From: Hirundichthys speculiger
Lineage: Eukaryota > Chordata > Actinopteri > Beloniformes > Exocoetidae
Direction of reading: 5' to 3'
Assembly (NCBI GenBank): GCA_018398805.1
Contig: JAGFBZ010000934.1
Coordinates: 434,001 to 498,000, forward strand
Length of the DNA stretch: 64,000 nt
Shown: positions 1-12,026 of the stretch, in pieces
How positions within the stretch are numbered: position 1 is the stretch's first letter
How the letters are laid out: each line of letters starts with the position of its first letter
Notes under the pieces: generated by a model
What the model was told of the DNA's origin: nothing
Databases searched by the model: none
The model's input: the letters and a program-made list of their open reading frames with translations, nothing else
Translations under genes and position numbers: made by a program

Positions 1-487
1 AACTGCCTCTCTCAGCTCCTTTAGAACTCTTTAGCTTGTTTCAGTTTATTGCGGTGAATTAAAGGCTCTTAGCTTTACACTCCAAGCTCTGATTATTAAC
101 TTTCTCGGCCACACTGGATAACTGTTATTTGCACTCAGGGCCTGATTAACCTACAAATGCAGTTAGAAATTAGCCTGCAGTGAAGCATTTAGTTCTTAAA
201 GACTCAGAAATGTCCTACAAAGCACTCTTTCATCCTTTCTTGATACCCACCTTCCTTCTGTGCAGGATCATGGGGGACAGGAGAAACTTTCCCAAATGTC
301 ATTGGGCAAGAAATGGGTTGCACTTGAGACAAGTCACCCATTCTATCTCAGTTTAAGATTGTCCTGGATCATTTCATATTATTAACACTGGCTTCTCTCT
401 GTAGACTCTCTCCTCTTTCTACAGCTCCTATCATGGTGCTGCTGGTTCCTGCTGCTGCTCAGTTTCTTCTCCTGTATTCCTGATGAT
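1..487. other. Intergenic DNA, nothing recognised
   Basis: AT-rich DNA with no convincing coding region, repeat terminus or RNA gene. Confidence 0.5.
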
Positions 488-660
488 GGGCAGCGCAGTA
501 GTGCAGTGGTCAGCACTGACATTTCAAAGCAAGAGGGTTAAGGTTAGATCTTGGTTCAGGCTGTCTTTCAGTGTGGAGTTTCCCTGTGTCTGCATGGTTT
601 TCCCTGGGTACTCCGGGTTCCCCCCACCTCAAAAACGTGCTGTTTAGTCTAATTGGTATC
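488..660 (+). repeat. Degenerate tRNA-derived SINE (HE1-like)
   Basis: The segment opens with a tRNA-like head: an A-box-like GTGCAGTGGTCAGCAC, then a degenerate B-box region about 40 bases on. It continues with the body typical of fish HE1-type SINEs (TGTGGAGTTT, then GGGTACTCCGGGTT and a C-rich stretch followed by AAAAACGTGC). It is diverged from the family pattern I remember, so it is an old copy. No target duplication is visible. The family name is from memory. Confidence 0.6.
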
Positions 661-720
661 AATAAAACCCACCTAGGCTCTATACATATTAACCATAATG
701 TAATTTAATTATAGGAATTA

Positions 721-803
721 TTATAGAAATAATAGGAGTAATTATGAGGATAATTGCTCCTATTATTTCTATAATAATAATAGGAGTAATTATGAGGATA
801 ATT
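721..803. repeat. 18-bp inverted repeat plus 25-bp direct repeat
   Basis: TTATAGAAATAATAGGAG (721-738) is followed 18 bases later by its exact reverse complement (757-774). The loop sequence, beginning AATAGGAGTAATTATG, recurs directly after the hairpin at 779-803. This looks like a local template switch or a decayed foldback element; it carries no coding potential. Confidence 0.7.
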
Positions 804-3538
804 TGGTCTAATAAACAAATTGATCTAATGAATGTGTGTGACAGTGACAGAAAGCTGCTTGTGTTGTAACAGTACCGAGAATGGCCCTGGATTAGAAAGG
901 CATTATATAAGCATGTTGCTGTTCATCACGGAGGCCTAAGGATTTAACTAGGGCAAAAAGGGCCTGCTGGACATGCAGTTCCAACATAACACTGGTGATA
1001 GCCTGCATTTCTTGAATGTTAAAAGCGATCCATTTTCCTAACACATTTACAAAACTGATCAACTTCATTATTGACTATAGAGATCAAATTTGTATCAGTG
1101 TTGCTATTGTTGCAGTCCAAATGAAATAGTGCAGCCTAATTACAGCTTCTTTTTTTTCTCATAGCAACCAGAAACTTGGTTGGTCAGCAGTTATTTAACT
1201 AGCTTGTCTGGAGCAGTAAAGGTTAGAGCTTGGAATGTCAACCTTAAGCTAATTACTATATCTGGCCTATTCATACTCATACTGTAAATTTTCCTTCCTG
1301 GTTTTATCACTGGTTGAAAATGTGACTTCACTCGATCATATGTCTCCTTTCCCCTTCTACACTGGACTACAGGATAGTATTATTGGCTATAAATTGAGTA
1401 ATGAACATAAGGCAGTCTCCCAGTGACTATAGAACTTCAGCTTCAATGAGACTGGCAAGAAATGAGGCATTCAAAACAGACCATCTACATAATAGCTTCC
1501 TTTCTGCTGCGGGAACCTGGAGAAGTTACAAAGAAGATGTCTTTACACCGTCTTTACATCCTGTCCCTTCACTTTAAAAGTCTATTGAAGGACCCATACA
1601 GCTGCAGAACATTTAAACATTACGTTGTGGCATCGTGCATTAAGGACACGCCAATTTGGACACAATCTGTGCAGAATTTTCAGTGTTCAGATAAAAGGAA
1701 TTGTTCTGGTAAAAAGTCTGGGATGGAGTGTCATTCCTCGAGAGTTTAAGATAAAGTTTCACAAAAACGAGACCTAGATAAATAATTTCACAACAACTTA
1801 AATGGTGACATGAAAGTTTGCGAAAACAACGCAGGCTCGAGAGGGATCTATACAGGCAGTACCCATGGTTGGAGCACACAAAAGGTTTGGGCCTTAAAGT
1901 TATCTTAAGCTGCTTCAACCCCATGTTCTAATTTCGTGGGAACCTATAGTATGACTCATATCAAAATATGAAAAAAAGAAATCTTAAGAGATCAACGTTA
2001 AAATGCAATTCATGGTTTTTGACTTGACCAAAGCACAGCCCTGACATTACGTTACTGGAGCTTATGTTAGGTTGGCCTACACTGTCGCTCTTATCTCCTT
2101 TTCAACCACTTTTTGATGGTTCAAACAGCAGCACACCATTGGTCATTCTTGTGCGCAGATGCTACCCAGATCCCTCTATGCGTTGCCATTTCGTCTGTAT
2201 TGCCAGCCAGCTTATCCGCCGCTGATGGAATTGTTAAAGACCAGATATGAGCAGAATCTTTGGAGGACCAGCCTTTGTCAGTGCTTGAATCCAATCAGAT
2301 GAGCACAGGACGATAAGAATCTGAGCAACACCTGCAGGTCATGTCACTCTATGCATAACAATCTACGGCTGTGTGACTCTAGGACCAAAAAAAAACAAAA
2401 AAAATAAAATGCAGGCACGGCAGAGAAGGGATTGCTGAAAGAGGTTTTACTAATAAATATGTATATGGTATGCTGACTCCTTTTTGGCAAGCTCGAATGA
2501 TCAATATTACACAGTGCTTTGTTTCAAACAAAGAGACAAATCAAGGTCTTGTTTGCGATGACTGGAGCTGTTTACAGGTTTGGAAGATATTTCTGTTTGT
2601 TTCTGTATGCACATGCTGTTTTCAGGTCAAAGATCTCAAGAGGAGGAAATCTGCAGATGCTTAATTAAGTGAGATGAAATGAATTTCATTTATAAAAATA
2701 CCAATACAACTTTCACTTTTAAGGCAAATGAATGGTAAACCTTGCCTTGGGTTCCAACACAAGATACATCTTTGATAAATAACAAGAAAGAGAGACAAGG
2801 CATAGAGGCCATTTAATGATGAGCAATAATTAAAAGGATGTAGGTTCTCTCCACTTTCAAGCATTCCATATTTTTTAAGCTTTAGATCATAACAGACATG
2901 CAAAATGTGAAGTAATTTAAGCAAGAGAACAAACAGCACCAATATAATTGTGGTGGTAAAGTGGTCTAAGTGAGGACCCAAACACAGAGTTACACCTCAA
3001 GAAGATGGATGGATGGATAAAGAGAAAAGGTGAACATCAATGAATCTATGCTCAGGGAAGAAACACCAGAAGCAAATTTAGAAGGAACCAAGAGCCCCCA
3101 AAAAATGATCAAACTGAAAGGAATGGAACGGGGCTGGAACAGATGCTCAAACAAAAATCCGACCTTGAACAAAGGAAACTGGTATACAGAGAGAGACATA
3201 ATGAAGGAAGATGGTGAGCAGCAACCAGTAACTGAGACCGGGTGTAAAGCAAGAACAAAAAGCCAAACTAACTGGAATAAACAATGGGAGACGACCCAGG
3301 AAGTAAAACGAAGGTACAGCAGTGCAGTTAGTCCTGATGATATATCTGGGGAGGTATGCAAGTGTCAAGGAGAGATTCCAGTGGAATTTTTTGACAAAGA
3401 CATTCAATAAGATCTTTGAGAGTGAGTTTATTACATTCCTGCTCTGCTACAGAAATTTGTGTTAGGGGTTTAGATCTATGTTGGTGAGTGTCTGCATAAC
3501 ATGTGTATCTAGGTAAGTGGTTCAGCAGTAATCTCCGT
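804..3538. other. Intergenic DNA without recognisable genes
   Basis: No ORF resembles a known protein. A short (GGAT)n run lies near 3006-3018. A purine-rich open stretch at 3030-3410 has skewed composition and no recognised motif; its nearness to the RTE-like fragment downstream suggests it could be an old part of the same repeat. Confidence 0.4.
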
Positions 3539-3986
3539 GGATTGTAATGTTTGCAGATGACATTGTGAACTGTAGTGAGAGCAGGGAGTAGCTGGAGGAA
3601 AAGCTAGAGAGGTGGAGGTGTGTCCTGGAAAGGAGAGAAATGAAGGTGAGCTGCAGCAAAGACAGAATACATGTGTGAATGAGAGGAACCCAAATGGAAC
3701 GGTGAGGCTACAGGGAGCAGAGATGAAGAAGCTGGAGGATTTTAAGTACTTAGGGTCAACAGGAAAGTGTGGAAAAGAGGTGAAGAAGCTTGTTGGAGCA
3801 GGCTGGAATGTGTGTAGACAAGTGTCAGGTGGGAACATCAGAGGGACAGCACATGTTGGATGTTTCGAAGAGAAAGTCAGAGAGACCATACTGAGATGGT
3901 TTGGACATGTACAGAGGAGGGATAGTGAATATATCAGTAGAAGGATGATGAGGCTAAAACTGCCAGGCAGGAGGTTTGCTGATTAG
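3539..3986 (+). pseudogene. RTE-like LINE reverse transcriptase remnant
   Basis: The plus strand encodes decayed pieces of a LINE reverse transcriptase C-terminal half. A FADDIV-like motif lies near 3555 in one frame. The frame open from 3612 to 3986 then reads TCVNERNPNGTVRLQG, EDFKYLGST, KEVKKLVGAGWN and, after an internal deletion, GTAHVGCFEEKVRE and RWFGHVQRRDSEYISRRMM. These blocks are familiar from RTE-type LINEs in fish. The order is right but the segment between the KVSG-like and GTAHVG blocks is missing and the FADD block is in another frame. It is a dead, internally deleted copy. The clade is remembered, not searched. Confidence 0.75.
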
Positions 3987-5204
3987 CTTAGACTTAAAAT
4001 GCCTGTAACTCCAAATGGTAAATTCCATAATTGAAAGTCTACAGCTTGATTACATCACTGATCACATACTTTTTGTTGTTGTTGTTGTTTTTTTTTAATC
4101 TGCTAGGGTAGACCAAAAAGGCAAAATCATTGCTCAAATACTTGTGGACATAACTGGAAACAACAAGTTCTAAACATTCATCTCTGACAACCTAAATAAA
4201 ACACAACAGAAATGAGCTGACTGGGGTTTTACTATGTGAGTTTAACCCATCTACCATCTGCCAGCTGGTCATTCAGTCATTTCTGCATCTGATCTGTGAT
4301 GTGAAATGAACCAGGAAAAAAAAAAATTGCTTTGATGAAGCTTCATAACCATAACCCTCAGACAGTACATATAATAGTTTGGGCGTAACATTCTTTAAGT
4401 CACAGCTTCACTGGCCAAACGGGTCCATGTGCTTCTATGTCTTTCAGAGGTGTTTGTTTTACTCTGTTAAATATTGCCACTGTGTCCCAGCACTGATGCA
4501 CATCTCTGAAGCACTTCTGGATTTGAGACCAGAGGCATGAGAATGGACAGCTGGTACCTGTTGAGGTGGTCTGCACCTCAACAGGTAGAGGTGGTCTGCA
4601 CTGGCTCCCTTTAACATTTTTTCCAACCTCTTTTTGATGATTCAAAGAGCACTGTGAGTGCTTGTGGTGCATCTGCCATAATATTATAGATTATTGAAAT
4701 CCTCCTGAGTATCATACTGATATAGGATGATTTGGCATGTAATATTTAACTGCATTTTGGGGCCTTATTGTATAATGCAGATCATAAGTCCATGACTTTT
4801 GTTCTAGATTCTGGCCTGTTGAGGGCCATCGCTCTGATTATCATTCTGGCTCCATCGAAGTTGCTAAGTTTTTACACGTAGCCGTCTAAAGAAACTTATG
4901 TCAAGGTCCTCATGTTGTTCATGTGATGTTTAAAGATGGCTGTTTCCTACTGGCAAACTGTAATTTCTGATCATTCTGCATTCTGTGATGTGAGTTTAAT
5001 GACCTCTGAATTGTATAAAACTTGGAGAATAAATCCACTTTGCACCTCTGTTGTAGTCAGTGTATCGTTTAACTGCAGATTAACTGCCTCACTAGAACAC
5101 ATTATAGTGTATATACATATAAACAAGTTATACCTAAATTTATACTTAACAGGCACGTTACATGCAAGTTCTGGTTTCTCTCTCTCATATTATTTGAGAA
5201 TAGA
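3987..5204. other. Intergenic DNA
   Basis: AT-rich DNA. A minus-strand open frame at 4400-4672 has no recognised motif. Apart from the palindrome listed separately, nothing is supported. Confidence 0.4.
4555..4587. repeat. Perfect 14-bp inverted repeat with 5-nt loop
   Basis: TACCTGTTGAGGTG (4555-4568), loop GTCTG, then CACCTCAACAGGTA (4574-4587). The sequence GAGGTGGTCTGCAC then recurs directly just downstream. This combination of a short inversion followed by a direct copy fits a replication template switch. Confidence 0.75.
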
Positions 5205-5330
5205 ATAGAAATAGGATAGAACAGTAGAGAAATTGAATAGAACTCAGCTCTTGGCCAGGTCTCTCTTGAAAAAGAGATTTTAATCTCAATGAGACTCTTA
5301 CCTGGTTAAATAAAGGATATAATAAATTGT
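5205..5330 (+). repeat. LINE-tail-like repeat
   Basis: A GAATAG-type run is followed by CTCTTGAAAAAGAG and TTTTAATCTCAATGAGAC, then ACCTGGTTAAATAAAGG. I recognise this as a 3'-tail-like sequence abundant in teleosts, probably from a non-LTR element. No coding part is attached. Confidence 0.45.
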
Positions 5331-7215
5331 AATGATATGAAAACATTTATGAATGGTAACAGTTGCTTTCTTTGCACAAGATGACATTAGCACATGCATG
5401 TAAATGTGTTTATTTGAAGGGTTTATTTTTTCTGTAAAACAAAAAAAGATAAAGGCTCCTTGTGTAAACTGGCAAAAAAGTCAAAATAGCTTTAAATTAG
5501 TTTTTGAACTTTTTAAAGCTAATTTTTAACTAAGTTTCAACTAATTTAAATTAGCTTTAAACCACACCACTGAAGTCATTTCCTTAAAGAAACTCCAGGT
5601 GTACAAACTGCTGATGTTAGGTCTTTGTTGAAGTGAATTCAACTTGTTTTTTCCTCCAGCATTGTAAAATGAGACAGAAGACATTATAATTGTTTTTGTG
5701 TTATTAGCTAAAGGACACTGGCTATTACTGTGACTTTGTTGAAGATCAGATTTTCATGGAAAGTTCATGCAGGAATTCAGTTAAATCTATCTACCTATCC
5801 ATTTAAAATAACGGTAGAAATTCCACATTTTCAAAGTGAGAAAGTTGGCTGCTGTATCATAAATGTATCTCTAATCTCAGAGGTAAAGATTTCTTAAAAG
5901 TGTTATGAAAAAAGGGTTCCTTAAACATTTGTTTCCATTCTGCTGTTGTTGAACGTTTTGAACCAGTCATTCTGACCTTTGCCTCACATCACCTCGCCAG
6001 TCTCCTGCACACTCTGGTAGCACCCTGTTCAGGAGGCAGATGCGAGCTGGCATGCTGAACAGCCCCGAACAAAACGGTGCTTTATCAGCGCGACAGAACA
6101 CATGCATTTGATCAATACAGACAGTTGCCTGTAAAGGTCAGGCAGGGGCTGTTGGTAAACACTGAAGTGAAACTTGTGATGAGGCTTGACTTGATTTGCA
6201 CCCAGCTCTCTCCTGGTGCTTCGTGCCTGGGGAGCAGTTTGGAACATGGCAGGGTAGCTGTTGGCTGATCGGTGATGCTTTGTTGGAGCATAACTGTGGT
6301 GTAAACACAGGAAATGCCAAGAAATAAAGACAGAATTGATTAGTTTTGCTATGACACACCTCCAACCGCCTTCCACACCACCCCTATGTAAAGAAAGCAA
6401 CCAGCCAGTGTGGGTGCAGACACACCAGATTCATCTGATCAATAAGACTATGGTGAGGTCTCAAGAAGTGAACATATTAAGCAAAAACTATCATGTATGC
6501 TAGATTGCATTTCTTACATACTTTGTATGCTGGCTATAAGCCAGCGTCAAATGTCCAAGATGACAAATACACAAAAAAAAAGTTTTGTCATTTAATGACA
6601 TTCTAAAGTAACTCAAAATTGTCTTAAACAGTGTTTTGCTTTTTCGAAATTTATTTTAAGATGTATTTAGAAAAGCTAGCCAGGATTCAGACTTTTGTAC
6701 TAAAAGGGATCCTTAAGAGCATGAACCAACACGAGACATGTAAAACAACATGCTAAAGCACCTGCTTTGCTTGTAGACGTAGAGGATTATCCTGTATCAC
6801 CACACATAAGTCTGTCACTGAAGCTGTGCTCATTGGCACAAATTTGTTTAGTCAGTCGCATCTTTCAGCACCACAAACACCCGAACATATGATTTCAGAC
6901 AATTCGGAAATTATCATCATTTTGTGTAAGTGATTGGTGTAACAGTGTATCATTTATATTGCTGGACAAAACTCTTAAACTTCCAAGGCTTGAATAAAAT
7001 GACAAACAGTAAGTTGCACCTTGTAGCAAGCAGAGAGTAATTCTGGAGACAGTTTAAGTTTCCACTCTCCAAGGTATAGATATTGCATTTACACGTTCAC
7101 ATAACCATTATCTCTTGTAAATAGGAACCAGGTCTCACTGTCACTTTGTTCAATGCTGACCATTCATTGGGACTTCTTGTACTTGATTGTAATTCACTTT
7201 CTTAAGGCCTAAGGG
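5331..7215. other. Intergenic DNA
   Basis: No ORF with recognisable protein similarity. A GC-richer patch near 5990-6420 carries open frames on both strands that look like shadows of composition, not genes. Confidence 0.4.
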
Positions 7216-7571
7216 GCATACAACCCTATTTCCAAAAAAGTTGAGATCCAATGTAAAAACTAACTAAAAACCGAATGCAATGATTTGTAAATCTCTAAAT
7301 CCATATATTTATGTTATACATTCTTCCTAACGGAACACAAACAACATATCAGATGTTGAAAGTGAGACATTTTACCATTGAATGAAAAACATTAGCTAAT
7401 TTTGACTTTGTTGGCAGCTCAAAAAAGGGGGAACAGGGGCAAGAAAATGCTGGAAAAGTAATTGGTGCAAATCAAAAACAAATCAAGGAGCATTCGACAA
7501 CTAATTAGGTTTAGTGGCAACAGGACAGACATGACTGGGTATAAAAGAAGCATTTCAGAGAAGCAGAGCCT
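7216..7571. repeat. Interspersed repeat, teleost-common, unclassified
   Basis: The block starts ACAACCCTATTTCCAAAAAA and continues through AATGCAATGATTTG, a GGGGGAACAGGGGCAA-like stretch and ACTGGGTATAAAAG. I remember this order of blocks from a dispersed DNA-type repeat in many fish genomes. Termini are not clear here, so no superfamily is assigned. Confidence 0.5.
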
Positions 7572-7619
7572 CTTGAATGTAAACTCCACACAGAAAGGCC
7601 TCTGTTGGGAATTAACCCA

Positions 7620-8115
7620 GGAACCTTTTTGCTGTGAGGTGTGAGGAGATCTGGCTTTCCTTTCCTCCTTGTTGGTGGTTTGCTGGGTCCTTTGCTCTTG
7701 GTTGGATGGGGGTGTGGTAGATGGGGGTATTGGGGGGTTGGAACGGCTTTGTCGTGGTCTTTTTCTCCTGGGTTCTTCCCTGGGCCTCCTGTTGGTGGGG
7801 GTGCAGCCTTGTGGAAGTGGTGAGCGCCTCTCAGGCTCATCTGCCTGAGAGGCGTACCCCATCTGTACTGGGGGCGCAGTCAGCAGTGGAATGCCCATGG
7901 GGGGTACCGGGGGCAGCCTGAGTTGAGAATGGTGGTGATGGTAGTAATGATGATGATTACCATAGTTATTGTTAGTATTTATATTATTGGTGGTTTTTTG
8001 ATTATTATTAGCATTATAACTATTGATACTATTGTTAGCATTATTAATACTGCTGTTATTGTTATTGTTATTATTACTGCCTGTAACTGTCACCATTGTC
8101 ATTATTATTATCAGT
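7620..8115. repeat. G/T-rich block followed by (ATT)n/(ATG)n low-complexity DNA
   Basis: 7640-7920 is strongly G/T-rich on the plus strand (Pro/Arg-rich if read on the minus strand). 7930-8115 is a degenerate trinucleotide microsatellite. Reading minus, this gives a long frame of Asn-His repeats, which is an artefact of the repeat. The G/T-rich block resembles, in reverse complement, the C-rich block at 37.2-37.9 kb, so both may belong to one dispersed family. Confidence 0.5.
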
Positions 8116-8189
8116 GGTATTGTTATAGGTGTGTAAATGCTTGTGTAAAGGGTCCCAATGGTGGAGGACCACAGTAACAAATATAGTAC

Positions 8190-8868
8190 CTGTATTAAAC
8201 AGGTGAAGCAGAGGAGTAAAATCGCAGTCTGTGTCATTCATTTTCCAGAATGTGTCTGTCTGATAATTAAATCCCATGTTTCATTTACCATGGTCACACC
8301 AACACAACACTTCTCCGTTAGGTTCCCATTTCACCCTTTGCAAATACTCTTACTTATTTTCAAATCATTCCCATCATATCTACATATCCATCTTCTCTCT
8401 TCACAAGTCAATTGAATACTCATTAATTATGATTCAAAATAAATTAACATCCTCTGTAACTACAGCACAGTCACTCAGGATAAACCCTTCACGTGTATTT
8501 AAACATACAGTTTTCAGTGTTTCATGCAGCCCCTGCATGTGATACCAATACACTTTCTCTCTGTTACAGAGTTAGGATTAAGGAATGATGAAGTGCTTGT
8601 GTCATGAATAAACCCACAGGTACATGTCAACACAATACAAAGCAACAGCACAACAGTGATAATGGTTAACCGCTGCTCCGCTGGGACGCAAAATGGCCGC
8701 CTCGCGGTAAAAGTTTTCAGCACATTTCAGTAGTTTTAAAATAAATAACAAACTAAACATAACCTAAACTCTACAACGCGTAGTCCTTTGACTGACCTGT
8801 ATAAAGCAGGTTGAAGCAGAGGAGTAAAAGCATAGCATAGTCTGTGTCATTCTTTTTCGAGAATGTGT
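8190..8868 (+). repeat. Imperfect ~70-bp direct repeat flanking ~540 bp
   Basis: The stretch ACCTGTATTAAACAGGT...GAAGCAGAGGAGTAAAA...TCTGTGTCATTC...AGAATGTGT occurs at about 8190-8256 and again, diverged, at about 8796-8868. Both copies are in the same orientation. No coding region lies between them. They could be remnants of the ends of one element or of a local duplication. Confidence 0.55.
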
Positions 8869-9037
8869 GTGGAGGGAAGGCGAGAGGCGCCGCCCCTTGA
8901 CCTGTCCCCAGAGCAACTCGTCCCAGAACGGACGTTCCCCCTTCAGACTTTTAGCATACATGTCACATAAATAAACAGAAAAATAAATACAACCAAAGTC
9001 TTAACTGTGATCGACCTATTTTTTAGGAGTACCACAC

Positions 9038-9265
9038 TTGTATGAATACATATGTATCTGTGCATGGGTTATGTTTATGTGTGTACATATGTGCTCAAGA
9101 ATGTGTGCAAACATGCATGTAATTATATGCATTATGTATGTGTATATGTGTGTGGAGGTATATGTTTATAGATGTGTGTGTGTATATGTGTGTAATAACA
9201 TGTGTGTATGTACAGGTATATGTGTGTTTCAGTGTGTATGTATGTATATTTACATGTATGTATAA
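9038..9265 (+). repeat. (TG)n/(TATG)n compound microsatellite
   Basis: Imperfect TGTGTA/TATG repeats; the open frames here, rich in Cys, Val and Tyr, are products of the repeat. Confidence 0.85.
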
Positions 9266-10524
9266 ATATTACTATCGATATTATTATTTTAACCATGAAT
9301 TATTATATAGTATACATTCTACAGCATATTATGTTATTGGTATAGATTTTATAACTAGACATAAAAGTATATATCTTTATTCACAGATAAGTGTTTATGT
9401 CACACCACACCAGCACTGTCTTGTCTCTTTGTCTGTCCTGTCTGTTCGTGTTTCACTATCTGTGATTTTGGTCTTCTCTGACGGATTTGTTTTAGGATGT
9501 TAATAAAGTATTCTAAACTGCCAGAAAAGGCTGTTGATAGACACATTCACACACACAGAAGAAAGTTAACATCTGCTGCATAAAAATACTTATATATCTG
9601 ACTTTAAAAGCTTATGCCAAACTATGGCCTCTCTGTCACATTAATATTTCCATCAATAGTTTATCCTTGTTTCCCATCTTTAAGCAGAAGGTGCTACTGG
9701 ACCAGTGAATCTCCTGTACATAGGTATGGTTTGGCCTTTTATAGCAGGTTTGTTATAATGTGATGTTTAAAATTTTTTTTTTTTTGTCTAGGATCCAATA
9801 AAAAAAAAAAACATAAAACATACATAATATTACAGACCATAAAGCCCAGAAGGGGAATAATATTTTGACAAAGCAATGTACAGTAGAAGGGGCTGGACAG
9901 ATGAGAGGAATATCATCACTTCTAGTTAAAGTATCAGTTGGAAAAACTGGCATTTCCTGTTCCTGTCTTTGAATGATGAGTAAACAAGGATCAATCAGAG
10001 GAGAATATACAGCAGCCACTGCCCCATCTACCAGAGTCTCAAAAGTCTAACTGAAGAGGGACTGTACAGAAGTTGTGAGCACATAGGGGGAGCACTTTTC
10101 AACTTGCAGATAATAGCAACCAGTTTTTTAACAATTCTGTCAATATAAACATATGACAGCATGAGGCAATATGCATTTTGTCAAGCTATTTATTCTTTTC
10201 CTCCTTCATCAGGGTGGTGTCTGCTGAGACCCAGCTTGCTGCAGGCAAGGCAGGTGCTGACTGGCTGGTCCTATGTGCTTTTAAACATGACTGTGGCACA
10301 CGTGGGCTAATAAGATAGCCCCCCTGTCTTATCTAATATGACGAGGAGCCTTTCTTGGCTGTGCCACAAAGCTGCTTTGAAGCATCTGTCACTGCCCTCC
10401 CCTGGATAAATGTCATGTGTGGAATATCTCAGGTGGCAGCTGCGCTTTTGCAATAGTAATGGCAAGAAGCCAGTAAACAGCCCAAAGCCTTACACTCCTA
10501 TGTTTGGGACACAGGATAAGGTCA
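9266..10524. other. Intergenic DNA
   Basis: No recognised gene or element. A poly-T and a poly-A run lie near 9773-9812. Confidence 0.4.
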
Positions 10525-10846
10525 TACAGTCATGGAAAAAAATATTAGACCACCCTTGTTTTCTTCAGTTTCTTGTTCATTTTAATGCCTGGTACAACTA
10601 AAGGTACATTTGTTTGGACAAACATAACGATGACCACAAAGATTGCTCATAAGAGTTTTATTTAAGAGCTGATATCTTACCATTTTCCATGGTTTTCTTG
10701 ATTATAACCTAAATCATCTAAGTTTTTACATCAATAGCTATGGCGTTGTACTGCCAAAAACACTGCTTTTATGCATTCAGTGTTTTCTTTTCTGTCTGTT
10801 TTAGTCATATGATGAAGTTTAGTGGTACCAGGTATTAAAATGAACA
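10525..10846 (+). repeat. Tc1/mariner terminal fragment
   Basis: The segment begins TACAGTCATGGAAAAAAATA and TTAGACCACC and continues with blocks (TCTTGTTCATTTTAATGCC, TGGTACAACTAAAGGTACA) that I remember as the terminal region of a fish Tc1/mariner element. Only one end is present. It is cut off by the (TA)n tract at 10847. Confidence 0.6.
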
Positions 10847-10870
10847 AGATATATATATATATATATATAT

Positions 10871-11934
10871 TAGGGATGCACCGAAAATTCGGCCACCGAA
10901 AATTTTCGGCCGAAAATGGCCCAAAAGTGCATTTTCGGTTTTCGGCCGAAAGACTTTTATCACCGAAACAACACGGCCGAAACAGGATGTTGTGATGATG
11001 AACAAAAACCGCGGCCAGCATGCGCTTGTCTGGGGCCAACATGTCTGTGGTGTGGACGTATTTCAATATATCTGAGAAAGACCCACGGATAGCTTTTTGT
11101 AAAACATGTAACGCTGAAATTTCAAGAGGGAGTGAATCTGAAAAGAGTTTCTCCACGTCAGGTTTGATTTATCACCTGAGATCCAAACATCCCGATCGCC
11201 ATTCTGAATACGAGAAGGCGGCGGCACAGAAAAGAAAAATCCTTCCGAGCGCGTCCACTCCGTCTGTGGCGGACGTATTTGAAAAGGCAAGAAAGTTTTC
11301 CAGTGATGGTGCCAAGGCAAAGGGCATTACACAAAAAATTATGGAATTCATTGCCTTAGATGATCAGCCGTTCTCTGTTGTAGAGGATGTGGGATTTCGT
11401 AGGCTGATCGAGCACATTGAGCCCCGTTATTCCATACCCAGCAGACGACATTTCTCAGACGTGTGTTTACCTGAGCTGTTTAATGTTGTTGCAGCTCACG
11501 TCCATGAGCTTATAGCTGCAGATATTTTTGTTGTAGTAGTCCTACAGAGAATTTTTTTTAAATGCACTGTGTTTTTATGAGCAGGCCAGCAGGCCAGTCA
11601 GTTATAGGCCTGTATTATTATTTAATGTGCACCTGAGTGGGGTCAAGTTAAACATTTTATTTTGAATTTTGTTTTATATTGTGCATTGTTGTAATGTCAG
11701 TGCTAATAAATAATTTAATAATTTTGCAATTAATTTATTTTTTGTAGCATTAATATTAATTTATGCAATGGTAATGCCTTTATTTTAGTGAGGTTAGTAC
11801 ACAGCCATAGCCATGAATGCAATGGTACTAATAATTGGCATAATAATTTATTTCGGTGTTTCGGTTTTCGGCCTTGGTTTCTTCATTTTCGGTTTTCGGT
11901 TTTGGCCAAGAATTTTCATTTCGGTGCATCCCTA
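10871..11934 (+). mobile_element. hAT-type element with BED-finger ORF (1,064 bp)
   Basis: The element has perfect 16-bp terminal inverted repeats, TAGGGATGCACCGAAA and its reverse complement ending TCGGTGCATCCCTA. It sits in (AT)n, so its 8-bp target duplication reads ATATATAT on both sides. Subterminal regions are full of TTCGG/CCGAA motifs, likely transposase binding sites. It encodes one ORF covering only the N-terminal part of a hAT transposase; the catalytic and C-terminal dimerisation regions are absent, so it depends on a partner for movement. Confidence 0.88.
11020..11580 (+). CDS. BED zinc-finger N-terminal hAT transposase fragment
   Basis: An uninterrupted frame of 186 codons, with ATGs at 11020 and 11041 (the second begins MSVVWTYFNISEKDP). 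It contains a BED-type zinc finger: the CKTCNAEIS pair of cysteines at residues 29-32, then an HLRSKHPDRH block giving the two histidines. After a basic linker comes KIMEFIALDDQPFSVVEDVG and RLIEHIEPRYSIPSRRHFSD, the conserved region that follows BED fingers in ZBED/hAT transposases. The frame ends shortly after, where family members continue into the RNase H-like catalytic domain. It would give a DNA-binding protein of about 20 kDa without catalysis. The open frame may be a recent deletion product or a maintained short protein; expression is unknown. Confidence 0.8.
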   Translation: MRLSGANMSVVWTYFNISEKDPRIAFCKTCNAEISRGSESEKSFSTSGLIYHLRSKHPDRHSEYEKAAAQKRKILPSASTPSVADVFEKARKFSSDGAKAKGITQKIMEFIALDDQPFSVVEDVGFRRLIEHIEPRYSIPSRRHFSDVCLPELFNVVAAHVHELIAADIFVVVVLQRIFFKCTVFL

Positions 11935-11981
11935 ATATATATATATATCTATATATATATATATATATATATATATCTATA

Positions 11982-12021
<40 letters not shown>
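11935..12021. repeat. (TA)n microsatellite
   Basis: Nearly pure TA dinucleotides with a few TC interruptions between two hAT-type elements. Another short (TA)n block at 10847-10870 precedes the first element. Confidence 0.95.

Positions 12022-12026
<5 letters not shown>

Noticed and set aside
7419..8237. 272-codon minus-strand frame rich in Asn, His and Pro
   Set aside because: It is a translation of a degenerate ATT/ATG microsatellite and a G/T-rich block; the start and tail have no protein-like features.
9038..9503. Cys/Val/Tyr-rich frames
   Set aside because: Direct translation of (TG)n microsatellite.
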